DNA of 7,613 nt from Desulfobacterales bacterium HSG17. Lineage in GTDB: Bacteria > Desulfobacterota > Desulfobacteria > Desulfobacterales > Desulfococcaceae. The notes below the pieces were generated by a model. The model made no database searches. It had not been told where the DNA came from and worked only from the letters and a program-made list of their open reading frames with translations. Shown here piece after piece: positions 1 to 5,112 of this stretch (position 1 is the stretch's first letter; each line of letters opens with the position of its first letter). The stretch is from positions 1 to 7,613 of the forward strand of contig JAUCGD010000147.1 of assembly GCA_030377945.1 (NCBI GenBank). The letters run 5' to 3'. The translations under genes were made by a program, and so were the position numbers.

Positions 1-10
1 AAGAATAGAA

Positions 11-35
11 TAATGATAATACAAATTTATCATTA
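11..35. promoter_or_regulatory. perfect 9-bp AT-rich inverted repeat
   Basis: TAATGATAA (11-19) and its exact reverse complement TTATCATTA (27-35) flank a 7-base spacer. The half-sites resemble the TGATAAT halves of a Fur box, but the spacing does not fit the usual 7-1-7 Fur site. It could instead be a weak AT-only terminator for a gene left of the window, because a T-run follows at 54-60. The dyad itself is plain in the sequence; its role is not known. Confidence 0.25.
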
Positions 36-141
36 TTTCGATTGCTTATATTATTTTTTTAGTGTTATTCATACTATTGAAGCTGTAATCCAGTAACGAT
101 GTTAGATTTTTTTTGGTTAGCTTTATTACTTTTGGCTTAGC

Positions 142-172
142 CTGATATTTTTGGAAGAAATTCAATTATAAT
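142..172 (+). promoter_or_regulatory. candidate sigma70 promoter of sdhCAB
   Basis: A perfect TATAAT stands at 167-172, about 40 bases before the sdhC start codon. The best -35 is CTGATA at 142-147 with a 19-bp spacer; it matches TTGACA at only four of six positions. A small GGCT-T-AGCC dyad at 134-142 overlaps the start of this -35 and could be an operator. The leader is very AT-rich, so chance -10 matches are expected. Confidence 0.35.
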
Positions 173-211
173 ATTTATTAACCTTAATTATTTTTTTAAA
201 CGGAGGAAGAA

Positions 212-853
212 ATGAACTGGCTTATCAACACTTTTAGCTCTTCCATCGGTAAAAAGCTCATGATGGCTGTAACCGGCCTGGGCTTTATCGGATTTATTGC
301 AGGGCATCTTGCAGGGAATCTGACAATTTACGGTGGAAAAGATTTGTTTAACAGTTATGCAGAGCACCTTCATTCACTTGGGCCTCTGGTAACAGCAGCA
401 GAATGGATTTTGCTGACAATGGCAATAATCCATGTTCTTACAGGTCTGACCCTTTTTTATCAGAATTATAAATCTCGTCCTGTAAAATATGCTGTCTGCA
501 AAAGCGCAGGGGGCAGAACAATCGGCTCCTTGACCATGCCTTATACCGGTATCCTGATGCTTGCTTTTGTTATTGTCCATCTTATGAATTTTCATTTTGT
601 GGATAAAACAAATACTACAATCTTTGAGATTGTTGCCCAGGCATTTACCAACCCGGCATATGTAGCACTATATGTTGCAGCAATGATTGTTGTTGCCATT
701 CACGTCAGTCACGGATTCTGGAGCGCATTTCAGACTATCGGCGCAAATCACCCCAAGTATATGCCTATTATTCAATTGTTAGGTCTTGGGTTCAGTGTAG
801 TTGTCGGAATCGGTTTTGGCTTTATTCCAATTTATATATCTATTCTCGCATAA
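212..853 (+). CDS. sdhC: Succinate dehydrogenase/fumarate reductase cytochrome b558 subunit (SdhC)
   Basis: This is the dihaem membrane anchor of complex II. It binds two b haems and the quinone and holds SdhA-SdhB at the membrane. The 213-residue protein has five predicted transmembrane helices (about 15-38, 60-85, 107-129, 148-174, 183-211), as expected for the single-anchor B-type enzymes of Bacillus and Wolinella. Four helix histidines, H32, H74, H123 and H164, match the order and spacing of the four haem ligands of B. subtilis SdhC. Helix V (H164-V-S-H-G-F-W-S) resembles the Bacillus form. The residue two before H164 is Ala, where Wolinella fumarate reductase has the E-pathway Glu. The start is set by GGAGGA at 202-207, four bases before the ATG. 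It is the first gene of the sdhCAB operon, and 12 bases separate it from sdhA. Confidence 0.95.
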   Translation: MNWLINTFSSSIGKKLMMAVTGLGFIGFIAGHLAGNLTIYGGKDLFNSYAEHLHSLGPLVTAAEWILLTMAIIHVLTGLTLFYQNYKSRPVKYAVCKSAGGRTIGSLTMPYTGILMLAFVIVHLMNFHFVDKTNTTIFEIVAQAFTNPAYVALYVAAMIVVAIHVSHGFWSAFQTIGANHPKYMPIIQLLGLGFSVVVGIGFGFIPIYISILA

Positions 854-865
854 GGAGGTTTTAAT

Positions 866-2779
866 ATGCAGCTTGATGAAAAGATCCCGAGCGGTCCGAT
901 ACAGGATAAATGGGATAAACACCGTTTTGATCTGAAACTTGTCAATCCGGCCAATAAAAGAAAATATAATATTATAGTTGTGGGAACCGGTCTTGCCGGT
1001 GGTGCAGCAGCAGCAACAATGGGCGAACTGGGTTATAATGTAAAAAATTTCTGTGTCCAGGACAGCCCCCGCCGTGCCCACAGTATTGCAGCACAGGGCG
1101 GTATTAATGCCGCAAAAAATTACCAGAATGACGGTGACAGTATCTGGCGTTTGTTCTATGATACAGTTAAAGGCGGTGACTTCAGGGCAAGAGAAGCCAA
1201 TGTTTACCGTCTTGCACAGGTAAGCCGCAATATCATTGACCAGGGCGTTGCCCAGGGTATTCCTTTTGCCCGTGAATACGGCGGACAGCTTGCAAACCGT
1301 TCATTTGGCGGTGCCCAAGTTTCCCGTACATTTTATGCAAGGGGCCAGACAGGACAGCAATTGCTGCTTGGTGCTTACAGTTCCCTTTCCCGCCAGGTTG
1401 CAGCAGGAAAAGTTGAAATGTATGCACGCAGGGAAATGCTTGATGTGGTTCTTATTAACGGCAAAGCCAGGGGAATTATTACAAGAAACCTGGTCACAGG
1501 CGAGATTGAAAAGCATGTGGGCGATGCAGTTGTGCTGGCAACAGGCGGTTATGGAAATGTATTTTTCCTTTCCACAAATGCCATGAACTGTAATGTAAAT
1601 GCTGCTTTCAGAGCTTATCGCAGGGGCGCTTTTTTTGCCAATCCATGTTACACGCAGATACATCCCACATGTATCCCTGTGCATGGCGATTATCAGTCAA
1701 AACTGACCCTTATGAGCGAAAGCCTCAGAAATGACGGCAGAGTTTGGGTTCCCAAGAAACCCGGAGATACCAGGGCACCTCATCAGATTCCCGAATCTGA
1801 AAGAGATTATTACCTGGAACAGAAATACCCCAGCTTCGGCAACCTGGTTCCCAGGGATGTGGCTTCACGAAATGCAAAAGAGCAGTGTGATGCAGGTAAA
1901 GGTGTTGGTGAAACAAAACTGGCTGTTTATCTTGATTTTGCAGATGCTATCAATCGGGACGGCGAAGATGTTATTGCAAAGAAATACGGCAACCTGTTCC
2001 AGATGTATGAAAAAATAACTGCTCAAAATCCTTATCAAACTCCCATGATGATCTATCCTGCTGTTCACTACACAATGGGCGGGCTGTGGGTTGATTACAA
2101 CCTTATGACCACCGTACCCGGAATGTTTGCCACAGGCGAATGCAACTTTTCCGATCATGGAGCCAACCGCCTGGGAGCAAGCGCTCTTATGCAGGGACTG
2201 GCTGACGGATATTTTGTTATTCCTTATACAATAGGCGGCTATCTGGCCTCAGAATCCATTGATGCTGTTACAACAGATCATCCTGCATTTAAAGAATCAA
2301 TGAATTATGTAACAGGCAGGATTGATAAGCTCATGTCAATCAACGGCAAACGCACAGTTGACGATTTCCACAAAAAGCTGGGACAGATCATGTGGGATTA
2401 TTGCGGCATGGCCAGGAATAATGACGGCCTTGAAAAAGCCAAAGGCATGATCCAGGAGCTTCGGGCTGAATTCTGGGAAAATGCAATGGTTCCCGGAATA
2501 ACCAATGATGTTAACCAGAGCCTTGAAAAAGCAGGACGTGTTGCAGATTTTCTTGAATTTGCAGAATTAATGGTAACAGATGCACGTCATCGCCAGGAAT
2601 CCTGCGGCGGTCATTTTAACGAAGGTTTCCAGACTGAGGAAAATGAAGCCAGACGTGATGATGATAATTACTGCTATGCTGCTGCATGGGAATCAAAAGG
2701 TATTGACGAGGAACCGGTACTGAATAAAGAACCGCTGGAGTTTGAACATGTTAAACTGACACAAAGGAGTTACAAATGA
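866..2779 (+). CDS. sdhA: Succinate dehydrogenase/fumarate reductase flavoprotein subunit (SdhA)
   Basis: This is the catalytic subunit that interconverts succinate and fumarate on a covalently bound FAD, on the cytoplasmic side. The 637-residue length fits the Bacillus/Wolinella subtype. The Rossmann FAD-binding motif is at about 36-50 ([13 protein letters not shown]). H72 in [12 protein letters not shown] is the expected site of covalent FAD attachment. Active-site residues are visible by comparison with E. coli SdhA: H266 and T268 in the HPT motif, R330 in PRDVASR (the catalytic Arg), H401 in VHYTMGG and R435 in HGANRLG. The FAD-binding FATGEC segment is at 421-426. The C-terminal helical domain (about 480-637) keeps the [11 protein letters not shown] segment. 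The Shine-Dalgarno AAGGAGG (852-858) overlaps the sdhC stop codon, and the last four bases overlap sdhB as ATGA, which suggests translational coupling. Sequence alone does not settle the in vivo direction (succinate oxidation or fumarate reduction). Confidence 0.97.
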   Translation: MQLDEKIPSGPIQDKWDKHRFDLKLVNPANKRKYNIIVVGTGLAGGAAAATMGELGYNVKNFCVQDSPRRAHSIAAQGGINAAKNYQNDGDSIWRLFYDTVKGGDFRAREANVYRLAQVSRNIIDQGVAQGIPFAREYGGQLANRSFGGAQVSRTFYARGQTGQQLLLGAYSSLSRQVAAGKVEMYARREMLDVVLINGKARGIITRNLVTGEIEKHVGDAVVLATGGYGNVFFLSTNAMNCNVNAAFRAYRRGAFFANPCYTQIHPTCIPVHGDYQSKLTLMSESLRNDGRVWVPKKPGDTRAPHQIPESERDYYLEQKYPSFGNLVPRDVASRNAKEQCDAGKGVGETKLAVYLDFADAINRDGEDVIAKKYGNLFQMYEKITAQNPYQTPMMIYPAVHYTMGGLWVDYNLMTTVPGMFATGECNFSDHGANRLGASALMQGLADGYFVIPYTIGGYLASESIDAVTTDHPAFKESMNYVTGRIDKLMSINGKRTVDDFHKKLGQIMWDYCGMARNNDGLEKAKGMIQELRAEFWENAMVPGITNDVNQSLEKAGRVADFLEFAELMVTDARHRQESCGGHFNEGFQTEENEARRDDDNYCYAAAWESKGIDEEPVLNKEPLEFEHVKLTQRSYK

Positions 2780-3543
2780 CAGCAAAATCCATTAATCTCA
2801 CCCTTAAGGTCTGGCGTCAGAACGGCGAAAAAGACAAGGGCAAATTTGAAAATTATACTGCAAATAATATTTCAACAGATATGTCCTTCCTGGAAATGCT
2901 GGATGTTGTCAATGAAGATCTGGCTCTTGAAGGCAAGGAACCCATTGCTTTTGACAGTGACTGCCGGGAAGGTATCTGCGGTCAGTGCGGGTGCGCGGTA
3001 AACGGACGGCCCCACGGCCATGAAAAAGGCACTACCCTGTGCCAGCTTCACATGAGGCATTTTGATGATGGTGACACCATTGCCATTGAACCTTTCCGTG
3101 CAAAGGCATTTAAGGTGTTAAAAGACCTTATGGTAGACAGAAGTCCCCTGGACAAGATTATCCAGGCAGGCGGCTATATCTCTGTAAATGCAGGCGGCGC
3201 ACCAGATGCCAATGCACTGCCCATTCCCCAGGATGTGGCAGAAAAATCAATGGATGCAGCAGCCTGTATCGGCTGCGGAGCATGTGTGGCTTCCTGCCCC
3301 AATGCTTCAGCCATGCTTTTTACCAGTGCCAAGATTTCCCAGCTTGCATTACTTCCCCAGGGAAAACCCGAAGCTGCAAAACGAGCTCTCAGCATGGTAA
3401 AAGAAATGGATGCCCTGCTGTTTGGTAACTGCACCAATGAAAGAGAATGCGAGGCAGAATGCCCCAAAGAGATTTCCATTGTTAACATTGCAAGGATGAA
3501 TCGGGAGTATCTTAAGGCTTCTTTTCTTTCTGATGTGATGTAG
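2776..3543 (+). CDS. sdhB: Succinate dehydrogenase/fumarate reductase iron-sulfur subunit (SdhB)
   Basis: This subunit carries electrons between the SdhA flavin and the quinone/haem anchor through three Fe-S clusters. It has 255 residues. The N-terminal plant-ferredoxin-like domain holds the [2Fe-2S] ligands C63, C68, C71 and C89 ([13 protein letters not shown]...LC). The C-terminal ferredoxin domain has [12 protein letters not shown] (C164, C167, C170, C174) and [12 protein letters not shown] (C219, C225, C229). By comparison with E. coli SdhB, C164, C167, C170 and C229 bind the [4Fe-4S] cluster, and C174, C219 and C225 bind the [3Fe-4S] cluster. All ligands are present. Its ATG overlaps the sdhA TGA by four bases, with AAAGGAG at 2763-2769 inside the end of sdhA. 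It is the last gene of the operon and is followed by a palindrome at 3557-3629. There is no separate SdhD gene, as expected for the B-type enzyme. Confidence 0.97.
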   Translation: MTAKSINLTLKVWRQNGEKDKGKFENYTANNISTDMSFLEMLDVVNEDLALEGKEPIAFDSDCREGICGQCGCAVNGRPHGHEKGTTLCQLHMRHFDDGDTIAIEPFRAKAFKVLKDLMVDRSPLDKIIQAGGYISVNAGGAPDANALPIPQDVAEKSMDAAACIGCGACVASCPNASAMLFTSAKISQLALLPQGKPEAAKRALSMVKEMDALLFGNCTNERECEAECPKEISIVNIARMNREYLKASFLSDVM

Positions 3544-3556
3544 AAAAATAATTTGA

Positions 3557-3629
3557 ACCATGATTTATGTGATTTATGTGATTAACTATGATTTTTTCAT
3601 GGTCATCATTTAATCATGTAAATCATGGT
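3557..3629. repeat. AT-rich imperfect palindrome with 9-bp tandem units
   Basis: The outer arms ACCATGATTTA (3557-3567) and TAAATCATGGT (3619-3629) are exact reverse complements. The pairing continues inward with mismatches (TGTGATT against AATCATG). The left arm contains GATTTATGT twice in tandem (3562-3579), followed by GATT. The centre forms a smaller hairpin, CTATGA-TTTTT-TCATGG (3586-3602), with one G-T pair. The element lies 13 bases after the sdhB stop, so it could end or stabilise the sdhCAB transcript, though no clean T-run follows it. Its build, with nested dyad and short direct repeats, resembles a dispersed intergenic repeat. That last point is an impression that cannot be tested within one window. 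Confidence 0.55.
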
Positions 3630-3706
3630 AAATTCTTGTTTTTCAGTAAACTTTTCAGAATTTTCAAACTCCTCAAGAATAAAACTTGCCATCCTTCTTT
3701 CATTGT

Positions 3707-3736
3707 TTTACAGTTTTCAAAGTGCAGTGATAAAAT
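3707..3736 (+). promoter_or_regulatory. candidate promoter of the antitoxin/PIN pair
   Basis: TTTACA (3707-3712) and TAAAAT (3731-3736) are separated by 18 bases and lie about 40 bases before the antitoxin start codon. Each hexamer has one mismatch to consensus. The region is AT-rich, so the assignment is tentative. Confidence 0.28.
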
Positions 3737-3777
3737 TTGCCTCTCTAAATATTTTTATCAGTCGGAAAGGAATAAAT

Positions 3778-4014
3778 ATGAAAGATTTCAGCATACAATC
3801 TATTGGAAACCAGGCAGTAATAACAGTTGATCTTTCGTTTATGAATATCGAATCTTTAAATCTGATGTTTGATCGGCTGAGAACCGAGCAGTTGATTAGG
3901 AAAGCGGATTTCAGTGAAGAAGTCACTGAACTAGGAAGAGAAATTAAACAAAGCTGGTGGAAAAATAACAGGGATCAATACTTAAAAGGCATGATAAATG
4001 CGGATAGTGATTGA
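3778..4014 (+). CDS. VapB-like antitoxin of a PIN-domain toxin pair (putative)
   Basis: This 78-residue protein begins with a short beta-rich stretch (FSIQSIGNQAVITVDLSF, about 4-21). It continues with a charged helical region containing LMFDRLRTEQLIRKADFSEE, and then ELGREIKQSWWKNNRDQYL. It resembles the small, poorly characterised proteins encoded just before PIN-domain toxins, which neutralise the toxin by binding it. The assignment rests mainly on context: it overlaps a recognisable PIN-gene remnant by 17 bases in the typical antitoxin-toxin order. The ATG at 3778 is chosen because GGAAAGGA (3764-3771) precedes it at a good distance. The same frame stays open upstream to an ATG at 3625, but the added residues look like translated AT-rich spacer. 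No stop or frameshift interrupts it. With the toxin broken, it may be an orphan antitoxin or simply a gene not yet decayed. Confidence 0.62.
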   Translation: MKDFSIQSIGNQAVITVDLSFMNIESLNLMFDRLRTEQLIRKADFSEEVTELGREIKQSWWKNNRDQYLKGMINADSD

Positions 4015-4200
4015 TACCAACATGATTTTTTCTTTATTGCTGGGGGAAAATGTGAAAATGCGTGATATCAGGTTATGCCAGAATATTGATGAGGATGATA
4101 TTCCATTTATTGCTTTGTCTCTGCACTTGAAAGCCGAGTTTTGGACGGAGACAGAAAATTGAAAGACCACCTTAAAAAACAGGGTTACATTTCATTTTTT
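3998..4200 (+). pseudogene. PIN-domain (VapC-like) toxin, internally deleted and frameshifted
   Basis: The ATG at 3998 opens MRIVIDTNMIFSLLL, a typical PIN N-terminus with the first catalytic Asp (D6) in the VIDTN motif. After about 24 codons the sequence jumps to NIDEDDIPFIALSLHLKAEFW, which normally lies near the C-terminus of a PIN protein of about 140 residues. Some 80-90 codons, including the central acidic residue region, are therefore missing, with the junction near 4067-4083. The frame then stops at TGA 4160-4162 (54 residues). In the next frame (codons from 4147) the expected ending continues as GDRKLKDHLKKQGYISFF to 4200. A one-base loss near 4145-4147, in the Thr codon of the WTGD motif, explains the break. 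VapC-type proteins are RNases that cut tRNA or rRNA; this copy should be inactive. It abuts a transposase remnant at about 4195-4200. Confidence 0.72.
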
Positions 4201-4335
4201 AAGCCTCAATTCAAAATAACGAAGCAATCCGGCAGCAGTTTCTTTAACAGTTTCATAGTCATTGATATAAATTTCCTCATATTTAACTGATCTCCACAAA
4301 TGCTCAACAAAAATATTATCAAATGCCCGGTTTCT
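4192..4335 (-). mobile_element. IS3-family transposase remnant (integrase-core C-terminal piece)
   Basis: The minus strand encodes RNRAFDNIFVEHLWRSVKYE followed by EIYINDYETVKETAAGLLRYFE. This matches the last catalytic part of IS3-family OrfB (DDE/rve core), in which the Glu of the VEHLW stretch is the third acidic catalytic residue. Only about 45 residues are recognisable. The family normally continues past this point with a segment like YNxxRPHQSLGY; here it degenerates into LRLKK and stops at 4192-4194. Upstream the resemblance fades near 4335, and the same frame reaches a stop at 4363-4365. OrfA, the rest of OrfB and both terminal inverted repeats are missing, so this is a dead fragment. 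Its end coincides with the end of the PIN pseudogene, which suggests that insertion and deletion reshaped the locus. Confidence 0.7.
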
Positions 4336-4362
4336 GGGCGAAGAGGGCTTTGTTAAATCCAA

Positions 4363-4543
4363 TTACCAGTTTTCCTTAAAATACTTCCTTTTTTCAATAT
4401 TAGACAAAACCTTTGTACAAGATTCCCAATCAATATTGGAAACATTTTGGGAAGCTATTTCTTGCAAACTGAACTAATGTAATTTTATTAAAATAACCTC
4501 GGTCCCTTAATCCGTGCTGCAAGGCATTTATAGTATAAATCAC
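4363..4543 (-). other. unidentified minus-strand coding-like fragments
   Basis: Two open stretches lie end to end in different frames. One (4543 down to 4433, then TGA) reads VIYTINALQHGLRDRGYFNK and then ITLVQFARNSFPKCFQY. The other (4473 down to 4366, then TAA at 4363-4365) reads SLQEIASQNVSNIDWESC and then TKVLSNIEKRKYFKENW. A single frameshift near 4455-4475 would join them into one C-terminal remnant of about 65 residues. The second frame is also the frame of the IS3 remnant downstream, with only the TAA between them. Neither stretch has a start codon in a good context or a ribosome binding site. I do not recognise the parent protein, and chance open frames in AT-rich DNA remain possible. 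Nothing else is visible in this gap. Confidence 0.25.
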
Positions 4544-4582
4544 TTAACATTTCGAAAATATATAAAATAATGGTTTTTAACA

Positions 4583-4957
4583 TTAATTCTTTTGGTTTAT
4601 TGTTTTTTTGACTGCATCTAATAATTCCGGGATTGTAAAAGGTTTGGCAAATGCGCCGTTGGCTCCGAGTCCCCTGGCAATCTCAAGATAGTTCATTCCT
4701 CCTTCATTATGCCCTGACATGGCAATAATTTTAATCCCAGGAAACTGACTAGTGACTTCCATGATAAGTTCCAGGCCATCTTTGTCAGGCATAATGATTT
4801 CTGTTATTATCAGGTCGAATCTTTCATTATTAAGAATCTCCGATGCTTTTTTGGCATCTCCGACGCTTTTGGCAGTGTATCCTGCCGGCTTCAGACCTTC
4901 AATAATTTCCTGTTGTGTATTCTCATTTTCGTCCACCACAAGAATGTGTACAGCCAT
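4583..4957 (-). CDS. Stand-alone receiver (REC) domain protein with Glu at the phosphoacceptor site
   Basis: This 124-residue protein is a single CheY-like receiver domain with no output domain. The acidic pocket is present (D9, E10 in ILVVDE). So are the Ser switch residue (S81 in IIAMSGH) and the conserved Lys-Pro (K105-P106 in FAKPF). The phosphoacceptor position, normally Asp in a DLIITDIxMP motif, is Glu here (E53 in DLIITEIIMP; codon at 4799-4801). An Asp-to-Glu change can mimic phosphorylation in some receivers and disables it in others, so signalling by phosphotransfer is doubtful. AAGGCGG (minus strand, 4964-4970) lies six bases before the ATG and supports the start. It follows the receptor gene on the same strand after a 155-bp gap with a hairpin, so it may be the last gene of that operon or be expressed separately. 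I see no convincing promoter of its own. A chemotaxis or adaptor role is inferred from position only. Confidence 0.9.
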   Translation of the reverse strand: MAVHILVVDENENTQQEIIEGLKPAGYTAKSVGDAKKASEILNNERFDLIITEIIMPDKDGLELIMEVTSQFPGIKIIAMSGHNEGGMNYLEIARGLGANGAFAKPFTIPELLDAVKKTINQKN

Positions 4958-5050
4958 TTTATACCGCCTTTCATATATTTTGATAATATACAGGATAACT
5001 GTGTATTAACGATTCAGGAAAAATCTCCAACAATAAAATACCCATTTCCA

Positions 5051-5077
5051 GCAGGGGCGGCCGGTCGGTCGCCCTGC
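5051..5077. repeat. GC-rich palindrome between receptor and receiver genes
   Basis: GCAGGG(G)CG (5051-5059) pairs with CGCCCTGC (5070-5077) with one bulged base. The loop region carries the tandem GGTCGGTC (5063-5070). It stands out as a GC-rich island in an AT-rich gap. It lies about 36 bases past the receptor stop and could attenuate or end the cheW-receptor transcript, but no T-run follows directly on the minus strand. It looks like the short palindromic repeats dispersed in many genomes; whether it recurs here cannot be seen from one window. Confidence 0.5.
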
Positions 5078-5112
5078 AATTTCGGCCTGGTTATTTATTT
5101 TGAAAATCCTTA

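Noticed and set aside
1236..1586. Open frames antisense to or overlapping sdhA and the receptor gene
   Set aside because: They lie entirely within strongly supported genes, have no ribosome sites and show no recognisable domains.
3562..3583. GATTTATGT tandem units as the start of a CRISPR array
   Set aside because: There are only about 2.4 directly adjacent 9-bp units with no spacers, and they are part of a palindrome.
3625..3777. N-terminal extension of the antitoxin frame from an ATG at 3625
   Set aside because: The extra 51 residues read like AT-rich spacer, no ribosome site precedes 3625, and this start lies inside the palindrome. The ATG at 3778 has a good ribosome site.
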